DNA from: CAILUG01 sp903844415 | Lineage (GTDB): Bacteria; Pseudomonadota; Gammaproteobacteria; Pseudomonadales; Pseudohongiellaceae | NCBI GenBank assembly: GCA_947477655.1 | Contig: CANJTS010000006.1 | Location: forward strand, 164,603 to 228,602 | Direction of reading: 5' to 3' | DNA: 64,000 bases | Shown here: one piece after another, positions 1 to 9,157 of the stretch | Layout of the letters: each line of letters begins with the position of its first letter | How positions within the stretch are numbered: the first letter of the stretch is position 1 | Notes under the pieces: model-generated | Database searches by the model: none | What the model saw: only the letters and a program-made list of their open reading frames with translations | Told to the model about the DNA's origin: nothing | Position numbers and translations under genes: made by a program

Positions 1-1
1 A

Positions 2-634
2 AAAACCTTGAGCTTGATTAAGGAGGTAGAAGGTCTGGAGCTTTTACAAAGCGCAAAGGCAGCGGGCAAGGGGGTCCTGGTACTTGTACCACATATAGGC
101 AATTGGGAAATTTTTGGTTTGTATCTCAACGCCTGTGGCTGTGGGCAATCAAGCCAGCTCTTCAAAGAGCCAGCCTCCAAACAATTGAATGACCTGATCT
201 ACCGTGCACGTAGTCGTGCCGGTGCGAAGATGGTAGCAACCAACCACAAAGGCGTGGCTGTGCTGTTGCAGACACTGCGACGTGGAGAGATCGTCGCTAT
301 TTTGCCCGACCAAGTGCCACCAGATTCTGGAGGTTTGTTTGCGCCTTTTTACGGGATACCGGCACTCACGATGACACTGCTTAATAAGCTGCAACAAAAA
401 ACGGGGGCGCAAATAGTGGTAGGGTTTGCGATCCGCAGTTTTAACAAGGGCAAGCCCGAGTTCACGATTAAATTCCAGTCACCCGACCCCAAAATATATG
501 CTGGGCATATTACAGAGGGGCTAGCAGCAATGAATCGGACCATCGAGCAGGCCATTTCTGCCGCGCCAGCGCAATACCAGTGGGAATATAAACGTTTCAA
601 ACGCCGACCAATTGGTGAAGCAGAAATTTATTAA
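2..634 (+). CDS. LpxL/HtrB-family lipid A acyltransferase, 5'-truncated
   Basis: This is the C-terminal part of an inner-membrane lysophospholipid acyltransferase of the lauroyl/myristoyl lipid A transferase family, which adds secondary acyl chains to Kdo2-lipid IVA. The reading frame is open to the left edge, so the N-terminal membrane anchor is missing. The HIGNWE segment matches the catalytic HX4(D/E) motif, and the ILPDQVPP and FYGIPA segments are also typical of the family. It converges on rsmB. The family call is firm; whether it adds laurate or another chain, and so which lpx gene it is, cannot be told from the fragment. Confidence 0.85.
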   Translation, partial: KTLSLIKEVEGLELLQSAKAAGKGVLVLVPHIGNWEIFGLYLNACGCGQSSQLFKEPASKQLNDLIYRARSRAGAKMVATNHKGVAVLLQTLRRGEIVAILPDQVPPDSGGLFAPFYGIPALTMTLLNKLQQKTGAQIVVGFAIRSFNKGKPEFTIKFQSPDPKIYAGHITEGLAAMNRTIEQAISAAPAQYQWEYKRFKRRPIGEAEIY

Positions 635-649
635 TCCAAAGGCGCTCAA

Positions 650-675
650 GAAAAAAGACACTTCCTAGAAGTGCC
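650..675 (-). terminator. Rho-independent terminator of the def-fmt-rsmB operon
   Basis: Read on the minus strand, CACTTC, a 3-base loop and GAAGTG form a 6-bp hairpin followed by a T-rich run (TCTTTTTTC). It lies about 75 bases past the rsmB stop, between the convergent acyltransferase and rsmB. Confidence 0.65.
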
Positions 676-749
676 CTCAAGGTAATTTATAACTAAAATC
701 GCTTCACGAAGGGGCAACAAGAATCAAAAATCCCGTCATCCCACGCCCG

Positions 750-2063
750 TCACCCTAGGGCTGTTCGTTTGCGCAGCAAGGCATAATAAAATCCATCTTG
801 TTGCCCCGTTTGGGGGTGAAGCTGGATGCCAAAATCGCAGGCTTTGGAGCCGGGGATAGTCAGTGGTTGCGGTTCAGCATCCTGATTTTGGGCAACAAAA
901 ATGCCAATTTGGACGCTGTTTTCAGCTTTAAGCAGGGAACAGGTGCTGTACAGTAAATATCCACCCGGGGACAGCAATGGCCATGCTGCCTGCAACAAGG
1001 CAGCTTGAGTTTCTGTGAGACGCTTGACCTCCGCCTCCGATCGCAACAATTTGATATCGGGATGGCGTCGAATTACGCCGGTAGCAGAACAGGGTACATC
1101 CAACAGGATACGATCAAAAGATGCCGGCTCCAAAGGCACAGCAGTGCAGATGTCCCCGCAAATAACCCGCGCGTCCAACCCTAAACGATCCAGGTTTTCG
1201 ATAATTCTAGGTATGCGGCGAGCTTCATTGTCCATTGCTGTAACAAACAAACCGGGTACGGCTTCAAGCAGTGCGCAGGTTTTTCCACCGGGCGCAGCAC
1301 AGGCATCTAGTACATTCAAACCAGAGGTAAGGGGCCAAAGGGTTGTTACTAATTGCGACGCTTCATCTTGAACGCTGACCAGCCCATCGGCAAAACCAGG
1401 CAGTCTGTGAACATCACACGGGCTGTCCAAAATTACTGCGCTTACTGCGAGTAATCCGGGTTGTGCACCAATACCGGCTTGCAGCAAAAGCTCCAAATAA
1501 GCAGTCGCTTGTATTTTTGAAGTGTTAACCCTAAGGGTCATGGGCGCTCTGGCATTATTGGCGTCCATAATAGATCGATAATCGGCCGGCCAGTCTTTCT
1601 TCAAGCAGTTAAGCAACCAGCCAGGATGTGAGTACCAACTAACATAGTCTTTTTCAGCCAGAATCAAAAGCTCGTCATGCTTGCGTTGTGCTTCGCGCAA
1701 AACTGCATTAATCAGACTTTTAGCCCATGGTTTGCCCAATAGGTCAGCGTCACTAACTGTTTCATTAATGGCTGCATGTGTAGCAATTCGAGTGAAGCTT
1801 AGTTGATACAAACCAAGCAAAATAAGACAGTAAATATCGGTGTCTTTATTGCGTAAGGGCTTTTCCAACAAAATTTGTGCAGTGCCATGCAAACGGTGAT
1901 ACCAGCGGCAAACGCCGTAACATAATTCCTGAACTAGGGCTGCATTAAGGTCGGGCCGTGACTTAAGAGGAGAGCCTAAAACGCCAGCCAGGGAACCCCG
2001 CTGTTGCAAAATGTCACAGAGAATACTAACGGCAAATAGACGCTCATTAATTGCTTTGGACAT
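750..2063 (-). CDS. rsmB: 16S rRNA m5C967 methyltransferase RsmB
   Basis: RsmB uses S-adenosylmethionine to methylate C967 of 16S rRNA in the cytoplasm. The 437-residue protein has an N-terminal NusB-like RNA-binding region and a Rossmann methyltransferase domain. Visible motifs are the SAM-binding DACAAPGGKT, the DVPCSATGV segment with one active-site cysteine, and STCSLL with the second cysteine. I chose the ATG at 2063 (MSKAINERL), which overlaps the end of fmt by 17 bases and suggests translational coupling; the open frame continues upstream but without family-like sequence. It is the last gene of def-fmt-rsmB, an order known from many gammaproteobacteria. Confidence 0.95.
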   Translation of the reverse strand: MSKAINERLFAVSILCDILQQRGSLAGVLGSPLKSRPDLNAALVQELCYGVCRWYHRLHGTAQILLEKPLRNKDTDIYCLILLGLYQLSFTRIATHAAINETVSDADLLGKPWAKSLINAVLREAQRKHDELLILAEKDYVSWYSHPGWLLNCLKKDWPADYRSIMDANNARAPMTLRVNTSKIQATAYLELLLQAGIGAQPGLLAVSAVILDSPCDVHRLPGFADGLVSVQDEASQLVTTLWPLTSGLNVLDACAAPGGKTCALLEAVPGLFVTAMDNEARRIPRIIENLDRLGLDARVICGDICTAVPLEPASFDRILLDVPCSATGVIRRHPDIKLLRSEAEVKRLTETQAALLQAAWPLLSPGGYLLYSTCSLLKAENSVQIGIFVAQNQDAEPQPLTIPGSKACDFGIQLHPQTGQQDGFYYALLRKRTALG

Positions 2064-3024
2064 GATCATGTGCAGAGGTAAGCAGTTGCCCAACACGAAA
2101 AAAATCAGGGTGGCCATTTAACAGTGATGTCAGTGCCATCGGTAATTTACCTTCTAGCTGTAGGACACTAACTGAGAGCGATCCATGCCCGCAGCTAACC
2201 AATATTGCAACCGCACTAACACTAAGTATGGTGCCTGCAATAGCGGTTGAGCTTTCGTGATTAGCAGTAGAAGAAATAATTCGAAGACGTTGGCCTTGAT
2301 AAAAACAATATGCGGGTGAGCGCGGATAAAAAGCATTTACTTGCTGCTGAATATACAAAGCTGAATTATCCCAGTTAATACCAGCCTCTTCTTTGCGAAG
2401 TTTCCGGGCGTAGGTTGCAAGTCTGTCGTCCTGTATAGCTGGACTTGCTGTGCCTGCTGCAAGTTGTAACAACACATTAAAAAGAGTGTTGCAACCAAGC
2501 TGCAGGAGTCGGTCAGTAAGGGTGGAACTGTTGTCTGTTATGGCAATAGGAGTACTGGCACTTGCTAACACCGGACCGGTATCAAGGCCACGGTTCATCT
2601 GCATAATGCTCACCCCGCTTAGCTTGTCACCAGCAAGAATCGCCCTTTCTATAGGCGCGGCACCACGCCAGCGAGGCAGTAAAGAAGCATGCACATTGAT
2701 ACAGCCAAGACGGGGGATATCTAAGACGCTTTGAGGGAGCAAAAGACCGTAAGCGACTACGATCATGATGTCAGGTTTTTGAGTGGCGAGCTCATTTAGA
2801 ACATGATCAGAGTCGAAAGCAACCGGTTGAAACACGGGGATATTATTTGCCAGAGCAGCTTCTTTAACCGGGGAAGGTAAAGTGAGTTTTCCGCGACCAC
2901 GCGGTCGGTCCGGCTGAGAGTAAGTACTAACAACGCTCAAACCCCTTTGTATTAAAGATATTAAATGGCTAGCAGCAAAATCTGGCGTACCAGCAAAGAT
3001 AATTCTAAGATCATTAACCGGCAT
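2047..3024 (-). CDS. fmt: Methionyl-tRNA formyltransferase
   Basis: Fmt transfers a formyl group from 10-formyltetrahydrofolate to initiator Met-tRNA, preparing it for translation initiation. The 325-residue product begins with the formyltransferase fold (RIIFAGTPDFAA), carries the HASLLPRWRGAAPIERAI active-site region, and ends in an OB-fold-like C-terminal domain. The start at MPVNDL gives normal family length; a longer in-frame extension of nine residues is possible. It lies between def and rsmB and overlaps rsmB, so formylation and deformylation genes are co-expressed. Confidence 0.95.
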   Translation of the reverse strand: MPVNDLRIIFAGTPDFAASHLISLIQRGLSVVSTYSQPDRPRGRGKLTLPSPVKEAALANNIPVFQPVAFDSDHVLNELATQKPDIMIVVAYGLLLPQSVLDIPRLGCINVHASLLPRWRGAAPIERAILAGDKLSGVSIMQMNRGLDTGPVLASASTPIAITDNSSTLTDRLLQLGCNTLFNVLLQLAAGTASPAIQDDRLATYARKLRKEEAGINWDNSALYIQQQVNAFYPRSPAYCFYQGQRLRIISSTANHESSTAIAGTILSVSAVAILVSCGHGSLSVSVLQLEGKLPMALTSLLNGHPDFFRVGQLLTSAHDHVQSN

Positions 3025-3056
3025 AAGTGTTGATCTTGAGTGGGGGCCCATAACGC

Positions 3057-3569
3057 TCAGGCATCGTCATTTTGTCGTTGATCTTTGAGTAATTTGCGTT
3101 TTATACGTTGGCGCTTGAGTATGGACAGATAATCTACAAACAATTTACCTTCAAGGTGATCGACCTCATGCTGAATACATACCGCCAGCAATCCTTCTGC
3201 ATCGAGTTGAAATTCTGCGCCATGCTGGTCCAAGGCTTTGACACGTATTTTTCGCGGGCGATGAACCAAATCAAAAAAACCGGGCACCGATAAACAACCC
3301 TCTTCATAACCTAGCGGCTCTTTATCTAACACTTCAATCTCAGGATTGATAAATACCATGGGCGCATCATGGTTGTCGGACACATCCAAAACCAACAAGC
3401 GTTGCTGAATATCCACTTGTGTTGCGGCTAGCCCAATACCAGGGGCGTTGTACATGGTTTCAAACATGTCAGCGATAAGCGCGCGTAATTTATCATCTAC
3501 CAGTTGTACTGGGCGGGCGCGTTTACGAAGTCGCAGATCGGGAAATTCAAGAATGGTAAGCAAACTCAT
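3057..3569 (-). CDS. def: Peptide deformylase
   Basis: Peptide deformylase removes the N-formyl group from nascent proteins, using a metal (Fe2+ in most family members). All three family motifs are visible in the 170-residue product: GIGLAATQ, EGCLS with the metal-binding Cys, and QHEVDHLEG with the metal-binding His pair and catalytic Glu. I used the ATG giving MSLLTILEFPD, the standard N terminus; a 9-residue upstream extension is open but unlike the family. It is the first gene of def-fmt-rsmB and diverges from the LysM gene. Confidence 0.96.
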   Translation of the reverse strand: MSLLTILEFPDLRLRKRARPVQLVDDKLRALIADMFETMYNAPGIGLAATQVDIQQRLLVLDVSDNHDAPMVFINPEIEVLDKEPLGYEEGCLSVPGFFDLVHRPRKIRVKALDQHGAEFQLDAEGLLAVCIQHEVDHLEGKLFVDYLSILKRQRIKRKLLKDQRQNDDA

Positions 3570-3704
3570 AACGATAAAACTAAATTTATAGGTCAAAATT
3601 AGATGGTTAATAATACGTTAAAACCGTGCTTTTTGTTATGGCCAAGGGGTGAACATCGAAACTTACAAGGTGATAATTAACCTAAATAAAGATTGCTAAG
3701 CCTA

Positions 3705-3710
3705 TATAAT
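3705..3710 (+). promoter_or_regulatory. Possible -10 element for the LysM/dprA direction
   Basis: A perfect TATAAT stands 73 bases before the LysM start codon in the AT-rich gap between the divergent def and LysM genes. I see no good -35 at normal spacing, so this is only a suggestion. Confidence 0.3.
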
Positions 3711-3782
3711 ACAAAAACATATAGTTACTATTGTGTACGTTTAAGTTTGTTAGCTAGTTACGCCACAATACCCGAATAGAGA

Positions 3783-4916
3783 ATGTCTATGACGATCGCA
3801 TATACACGAACGCTACAGCAAAGAGGCTGCTGGGTACTGATACTGGGTTTATACCTAGTGCTAGGCGGTTCATTTATCTCTGCGGCAGAAGTAGCGTTAA
3901 GAGCCGACACACCGCAAACTTATACGGTTGTGAAAGGAGACACGCTTTGGGATATCGCGGGCCAGTTTTTGGCAGAGCCTTGGATGTGGCCACAAGTATG
4001 GCAAGCTAATCCGCAGATCGATAATCCCGATCTTATTTACCCGGGCGATGTCATAGAACTGGTCTTTGAAAATGGATCTCCGGTTTTACGCGTTAGCCAG
4101 CCAATCGCAGCTGAAACTTCAGGGCTGCCCACAATCAAGCTGTCTCCGCAGGTGCGGCGCTCTAATATCAGCAGTCCTATACCCGCAATTTCATTAGAAC
4201 AAATCAGCGCATTTTTGAGCAGCAATTCTTTCGTCGATTCTCAAGTTTTGAAAGATGCGCCTTACCTTCTGGCCGAACGAGATGGAAGCTCTATTTTTGC
4301 TACAGGGCACGAGATTTTCGGGCGAGGTCAATGGACACCTGGGATCTTTAGCTATGACATTGTGCACTATGGTCGAGAGCTTAAAGACCCTGACACGAAC
4401 GAACTGCTTGGTGTGGAGGCGGTTTATGTTGGGAGTGCCACCGTTAAAACAACCAACGGTCAGGAGGCAACGTTAATTATCGATGCTTCTGACCGCGAAG
4501 CGCGCCCGGGTGATCGTTTTATTCCGAACCTGCGTGTCCCTCTGGATTCGTCCTATCTACCATCCCCTCCGACTTTTGCGGTGGATGCAGCAATTGTTAC
4601 TATTGATGACGGCAGAGCTTTGGGGGGCTTGTACCACACGCTGATTTTAAATAAAGGCAAAAAGGCCGGGATAGATACCGGTCATATACTGGTCGTTCAG
4701 GAACCTGAGCTTGAAGTAATTGATAATCAGGGCCCGGTATCGCGTCTTCAAAAACTACAACGCTTTATAGGAATGGATGGCGGTCGCACAGTTGCATTTC
4801 CTGGCGAAAACATTGCGACAGTACTAATCTATAGTGTGTTTGAAGATGCAAGTTATGGATTGATTATCAAAAACACCAAAGACGTTCGAATGGGCGACAA
4901 AGTAGTAACTCCATAA
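3783..4916 (+). CDS. LysM-domain exported protein (TsaP-like)
   Basis: The 377-residue protein has an N-terminal hydrophobic signal segment (about residues 15-35) and one LysM peptidoglycan-binding domain at about 47-94, beginning YTVVKGDTLWDIA and containing the inserted EPWMWPQVWQANP segment. The rest is a periplasmic domain with no motif I can name. In Pseudomonas the gene in this position upstream of dprA (PA0020) is related to TsaP, which ties the type IV pilus secretin to peptidoglycan; by synteny this may be the equivalent. The LysM call is secure, the pilus role is inferred. It diverges from def. Confidence 0.8.
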   Translation: MSMTIAYTRTLQQRGCWVLILGLYLVLGGSFISAAEVALRADTPQTYTVVKGDTLWDIAGQFLAEPWMWPQVWQANPQIDNPDLIYPGDVIELVFENGSPVLRVSQPIAAETSGLPTIKLSPQVRRSNISSPIPAISLEQISAFLSSNSFVDSQVLKDAPYLLAERDGSSIFATGHEIFGRGQWTPGIFSYDIVHYGRELKDPDTNELLGVEAVYVGSATVKTTNGQEATLIIDASDREARPGDRFIPNLRVPLDSSYLPSPPTFAVDAAIVTIDDGRALGGLYHTLILNKGKKAGIDTGHILVVQEPELEVIDNQGPVSRLQKLQRFIGMDGGRTVAFPGENIATVLIYSVFEDASYGLIIKNTKDVRMGDKVVTP

Positions 4917-5041
4917 AACTTTCTAAAAAAGTTAACCTATGGATCAGGCTAACGTAGCTATTGAACTACGGACAATGTAATAAGAAGATAAAAAAGGTAA
5001 TAAGCGCCCAACTTAACTGCCTTTCGACTCTGTGATCATGG

Positions 5042-6190
5042 ATGATCCTTATGCTATTTGAAGATACTCTGCACTGGATAACTCTCGCCTTGTTACCCGG
5101 CGTTGGGGCTGTAAAACTTAAGGCTCTGTATCAACAATTTGGCGCGCCTTCAAAACTACTCTCGCAGCGTGATACACAGTTGTGCACGGCCGGTTTATCA
5201 CCAGACTTTATTGAATGGCTGCAACATTTGTTGCAAAACCAGTTGCCCACTGAAATCAAGCGTCAACACGATACCTGCTTAGAATGGGAACAACAAACCG
5301 GCCATCACCTTCTCACTTTCGCCAGCCCAGACTATCCGCCACTTTTATTTGAGACTGTAGATCCCCCTCCCTTATTATTTGTGTGGGGCGATCCCCTAGT
5401 ATTGACCCTGCCTCAGCTGGCAATTGTAGGCAGTCGCAATCCCACTGCCGATGGTCGTAAAAATGCGCGTCGTTTTGCCGCGGAACTCACGCTTGCCGGT
5501 TATCAGATCACCAGCGGGTTGGCGTTGGGTATTGATGCTGAAAGTCATCAAGGCGCCTTGGACAAACAGGGGGTAACAATCGCAGTGCTTGGCACGGGGT
5601 TGGCGCAAATCTATCCACGGCACCACAGCGTTTTAGCTAACATGATCGCCACCACTGGCGCTGTGGTGTCGGAGTTCTTGCCACATACCGGACCAGAACC
5701 TTGGAATTTCCCGCGTCGCAACCGCATCATAAGTGGCCTTTCACATGGAGTATTAGTGGTGGAAGCAGCGAGAAGGAGCGGCTCGCTGATCACTGCACGA
5801 ATCGCAGCTGAACAAGGGCGAGAAGTGTTTGTACTGCCAGGTTCCATCCATAACCCTTTGGCCAGGGGTTGCCATCAACTGATTCGACAGGGCGCTAAAT
5901 TGGTGGAGACAGTTGATGACATACTGGAAGAATTGCCGGCATTGCTGGCGTGGGAACAAAGTCGGGTAGTTAACCAAGCCGAGATTATCCTTAACCCTAA
6001 AACAAGCGTTTCAATCTCGAAAGATGCAAAACAACTTCTCACCTACATTGCCTACGACCCTGCAACTGTCGATGTACTAGCGCTTCGAGCAGGCCTGGAT
6101 TTACCCCTCCTTTACACGTGTTTGATGGAATTAGAATTAAAGGGCTTAATTAGCATGACTTCTGGTGGCTATGTTTTGTCTGCCACCTGA
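5042..6190 (+). CDS. dprA: DNA-processing protein DprA/Smf
   Basis: DprA binds incoming single-stranded DNA and loads RecA during natural transformation. The 382-residue protein has an N-terminal SAM/helix-hairpin-helix-like region, the Rossmann-like core with GSRNPTADG, SGLALGIDAESH, GTGLAQIYP and the FPRRNRIISGLS segment, and a C-terminal winged-helix-like DML1 region. An alternative start three codons later (MLFEDTL) is equally possible. It lies between the LysM gene and tsaC. Presence of dprA alone does not prove competence, since the gene is widespread. Confidence 0.94.
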   Translation: MILMLFEDTLHWITLALLPGVGAVKLKALYQQFGAPSKLLSQRDTQLCTAGLSPDFIEWLQHLLQNQLPTEIKRQHDTCLEWEQQTGHHLLTFASPDYPPLLFETVDPPPLLFVWGDPLVLTLPQLAIVGSRNPTADGRKNARRFAAELTLAGYQITSGLALGIDAESHQGALDKQGVTIAVLGTGLAQIYPRHHSVLANMIATTGAVVSEFLPHTGPEPWNFPRRNRIISGLSHGVLVVEAARRSGSLITARIAAEQGREVFVLPGSIHNPLARGCHQLIRQGAKLVETVDDILEELPALLAWEQSRVVNQAEIILNPKTSVSISKDAKQLLTYIAYDPATVDVLALRAGLDLPLLYTCLMELELKGLISMTSGGYVLSAT

Positions 6191-6227
6191 CTTGATGCGA
6201 GAATACTAGGCTACCTAGGAATCATTT

Positions 6228-6794
6228 ATGGCAACGCAACACATTCGACGCGCAGTTACGTGCTTGCACAAAGGCGGTGTAATTGCTTATCCAACAGAAG
6301 GCGTCTGGGGCTTAGGATGTGATCCCTACCATGCCGCAGCCGTGGAGCGGCTGTTGCAGCTCAAGCAACGACCGGTGGAAAAAGGGCTGATTCTAGTGGC
6401 GGCAACAATGAAGCAAATCGCACCATTATTATCTCCGCTGAGTGCTGCTCAATTATTGTTGTTAAAGCAGAGTTGGCCAGGGCCGGTAACTTGGTTGTTA
6501 CCTGATCCTGATCAACTCGTTCCAGTTTGGATTAAAGGACAATTTACTACAGTGGCAGTACGGGTAAGTGCACATCCAATAGTAGTTCAGCTGTGTAGAG
6601 CTTTTGGCGGGCCCTTGGTATCTACGTCTGCAAATCCTGCATCATTGTCGCCAGCCACCAACCAACTCAGGGTTCTCACCATGTTTGGCAGTCGCCTGGA
6701 TTATGTAGTGCCAGGCAAACTCGGCGGCTTGCTGGGGCCAACTAAGATTTGCGATCTCAACTCAACGGACGTCATCAGAAAAGCAAAAAGGTAA
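6228..6794 (+). CDS. tsaC: Threonylcarbamoyl-AMP synthase (YrdC/Sua5 family)
   Basis: TsaC makes threonylcarbamoyl-AMP from threonine, bicarbonate and ATP, the first step of t6A37 modification of ANN-decoding tRNAs. The 188-residue, single-domain form matches the short TsaC/YrdC type and not the longer Sua5. Visible landmarks are YPTEGVWGLGCDP, the KQRPVEKGLIL segment and the STSANPASLSPAT loop. It is in the usual place between dprA and hemF and starts only 37 bases after dprA. Confidence 0.93.
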   Translation: MATQHIRRAVTCLHKGGVIAYPTEGVWGLGCDPYHAAAVERLLQLKQRPVEKGLILVAATMKQIAPLLSPLSAAQLLLLKQSWPGPVTWLLPDPDQLVPVWIKGQFTTVAVRVSAHPIVVQLCRAFGGPLVSTSANPASLSPATNQLRVLTMFGSRLDYVVPGKLGGLLGPTKICDLNSTDVIRKAKR

Positions 6795-6803
6795 GTACTA
6801 TCC

Positions 6804-7730
6804 ATGACTGAAAAATTAATCAACATTGATGCTAATCTTATAAAAAATTATTTACTGAACATTCAGTCGCAAATTTGTGCAGGGCTGGAATCTGTCGATG
6901 GTTCAAGTAAGTTCAGAACCGACAGTTGGGATCGGGATGCAGGGGGCAGTGGTATTACACGTGTTCTTGTCGACGGGGCAGTAATCGAAAAAGGGGGGGT
7001 AAATTTTTCCCATGTGTTTGGAAAAGCGCTACCGCCCGCCGCAACTTTAAAACGTCCAGAATTAGTTGGTGGTTCCTTTCAGGCCATGGGAGTTTCACTA
7101 GTTATACATCCGCGTAATCCGTATGCGCCAACTTCACATGCCAACATCCGTTTTTTTATTGCGGAAAAACCAGGTATTGAACCCGTGTGGTGGTTTGGTG
7201 GTGGTTACGATTTAACGCCATATTACGGCGTTGATGAAGATTGCAAGCACTGGCACATGACTGCCAAAAAAGCGTGTGACCCGTTTGGGGCAGAAGTGTA
7301 TCCACGTTTCAAAAAAGAGTGTGACGATTATTTTTTTCTCAAACATCGTAATGAACCACGTGGTATTGGGGGTTTGTTTTTTGACGACCTCAACGAATGG
7401 GGATTCGACAAAAGCTTTGGATTAATGCAGGCGGTGGGCAACAGTTTTCTAGATGCTTATGTGCCGATATTGCAACGGCGCAAAGACACACCATATGGCG
7501 ACACTGAAAAACGCTTTCAAAAATATCGACGTGGGCGCTATGTGGAGTTCAACCTTGTCGTCGATCGCGGCACAATCTTTGGTTTGCAGTCCGGTGTTGG
7601 CAGAATCGAATCTATCCTCATGTCGCTGCCGCCCGAGGTACGTTGGGACTACGATTACAAACCCGAACCCGGCACAGCAGAAGCGCGTCTGTACACCGAC
7701 TATTTACGGCCACGAGACTGGGCAAATTAA
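6804..7730 (+). CDS. hemF: Oxygen-dependent coproporphyrinogen III oxidase
   Basis: HemF converts coproporphyrinogen III to protoporphyrinogen IX with O2 in heme synthesis. The 308-residue product shows the family segments PVWWFGGGYDLTPYY, KKECDDYFFLKHR, RGIGGLFFDDLN and RRGRYVEFNLVVDRGT. Length is normal. It starts 9 bases after tsaC and is followed 17 bases later by aroE, so tsaC-hemF-aroE probably form one transcript. An oxygen-dependent enzyme fits the neighbouring aerobic cytochrome oxidase cluster. Confidence 0.97.
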   Translation: MTEKLINIDANLIKNYLLNIQSQICAGLESVDGSSKFRTDSWDRDAGGSGITRVLVDGAVIEKGGVNFSHVFGKALPPAATLKRPELVGGSFQAMGVSLVIHPRNPYAPTSHANIRFFIAEKPGIEPVWWFGGGYDLTPYYGVDEDCKHWHMTAKKACDPFGAEVYPRFKKECDDYFFLKHRNEPRGIGGLFFDDLNEWGFDKSFGLMQAVGNSFLDAYVPILQRRKDTPYGDTEKRFQKYRRGRYVEFNLVVDRGTIFGLQSGVGRIESILMSLPPEVRWDYDYKPEPGTAEARLYTDYLRPRDWAN

Positions 7731-7747
7731 GTGCGGAGGAGGTGGCA

Positions 7748-8566
7748 GTGATTGATCAATATGCAGTAATGGGTAACCCGGTAATACACAGCAAATCGCC
7801 GCGTATTCACGCCGCGTTTGCCCAGCAGACCGGCCAGCAGTTGCAATACAGCACATTGTTGGTAGAGCCAGAAACCTTTGCCGCTCGTGTACAAGAATTT
7901 TTTTCTGCCGGCGGTAAGGGGCTTAACATCACGGTGCCCTTCAAGCAGGAAGCGTGTATGTTGGCTTCGATACTTTCGCCAGCAGCAGGCATAGCGGGTG
8001 CGGTAAATACTTTAGTGTTGGATGCCGATGGTCGTTTACACGGGCACAACACGGATGGAATTGGTCTGGTGCAAGATATTCTTCACAATCACGGCGGCAA
8101 GTTGGCACAGGCTTCAGTTTTGATTTTGGGCGCGGGTGGAGCAACCCGTGGCATCCTACAGCCGCTGTTGCAACAACAGCCCAGCTTTATTTGCATAGCC
8201 AACCGCACTATTAGTAAAGCAGCAGAATTAGCCTCTATGTTTAGCCAGCACGGCCAGGTGCAAGCTTGTACTTATGAGCAATTATCTGGCCAATCTTTTG
8301 ATTGGGTGATCAACGCCACGTCCGCAAGTTTGCACGACGAACTGCCACCTTTACCGCACCAATTGTTGAATCCCAATGCTTGGTGTTACGACCTGATGTA
8401 CAGCAAAGAGCCAACAATATTTTTGCGTTGGGCACAGCAACATGGCGCGGTCAAAATCATCGACGGTCTTGGCATGCTGGTCGAACAGGCAGCTGAGTCT
8501 TTCTGGATCTGGCGCGGCGTAAGACCACTAACTCTTACGGTGCTAGAAGCCCTCAGAAACGCGTAG
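7748..8566 (+). CDS. aroE: Shikimate dehydrogenase
   Basis: AroE reduces 3-dehydroshikimate to shikimate with NADPH in aromatic amino-acid synthesis. The 272-residue protein has the substrate-binding HSKSPRIH, the catalytic Lys in NITVPFK, NTDGIG, and the dinucleotide-binding GAGGATRG. I chose the GTG at 7748, preceded by a strong GGAGG at about 7736-7740; the frame is open further upstream into hemF but that part is not AroE-like. It is the last gene before a terminator. Confidence 0.95.
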   Translation: MIDQYAVMGNPVIHSKSPRIHAAFAQQTGQQLQYSTLLVEPETFAARVQEFFSAGGKGLNITVPFKQEACMLASILSPAAGIAGAVNTLVLDADGRLHGHNTDGIGLVQDILHNHGGKLAQASVLILGAGGATRGILQPLLQQQPSFICIANRTISKAAELASMFSQHGQVQACTYEQLSGQSFDWVINATSASLHDELPPLPHQLLNPNAWCYDLMYSKEPTIFLRWAQQHGAVKIIDGLGMLVEQAAESFWIWRGVRPLTLTVLEALRNA

Positions 8567-8583
8567 CCATACAAATTAGCGGC

Positions 8584-8609
8584 ACGGTAACTGGGCTTAC
8601 TGTTTTTTT
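8584..8609 (+). terminator. Rho-independent terminator after aroE
   Basis: ACGGTAA, a 6-base loop and TTACTGT pair with one G-T wobble, followed by seven T residues. It ends aroE transcription just before the convergent gamma carbonic anhydrase-like gene. Confidence 0.65.
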
Positions 8610-8611
8610 GG

Positions 8612-9157
8612 TCAGCTTAGGGTAACCGAACTGCTGATGTGTTTATCTTTCAAGCGCACATAATGGTGGGCGCTGTAGAGTAAAAACTCTAACTCCTCGG
8701 TGCGCAATTCCCGTATTCGCTTGGCGGGAGAGCCGACATACAGTCCCTTCGACGATAACACTTTGCCCGGACTGACCACACTGCCCGCACCAAGTATCAC
8801 ATCGTCTTCAATCACAGCGCCGTCCATCACAATGGCACCCATGCCGATCAGCACGCGATTGCCTACACGGCAGCCGTGCAAAATAACCCGATGGCCGATC
8901 GTCACATCTGCGCCAATGACAAGCGGAAAGCCATTAGTTGGAAATGATTCGGGGGAGGTGGTATGCAACACCGAGCCGTCCTGCACATTGGTGCGATCCC
9001 CTACACTAATATCGTGTACGTCACCGCGAACGGCTGTCATTGGCCATATAGAAACGTCAACACCGAGGGTAACGCGCCCTATAACCACGGCGCTTGCATC
9101 CACAAAAACTCCCTGAGCAAGGGAGGGGATATGCTGCATATAACTGCGGATCGTCAT
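8612..9157 (-). CDS. Gamma carbonic anhydrase family protein (YrdA-like hexapeptide protein)
   Basis: The 181-residue product is a left-handed beta-helix hexapeptide-repeat protein of the gamma carbonic anhydrase/YrdA family. Repeats of the type (I/V)GxxxxI run through most of the length, and the metal-ligand histidine pattern is visible as IGHRVILHGCRVGN. Such proteins form trimers with zinc or iron at subunit interfaces; whether this one hydrates CO2 is not known, since many YrdA proteins are inactive in simple assays. The start at MTIRSYMQHI is chosen over a slightly longer frame. It converges on aroE. Confidence 0.88.
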   Translation of the reverse strand: MTIRSYMQHIPSLAQGVFVDASAVVIGRVTLGVDVSIWPMTAVRGDVHDISVGDRTNVQDGSVLHTTSPESFPTNGFPLVIGADVTIGHRVILHGCRVGNRVLIGMGAIVMDGAVIEDDVILGAGSVVSPGKVLSSKGLYVGSPAKRIRELRTEELEFLLYSAHHYVRLKDKHISSSVTLS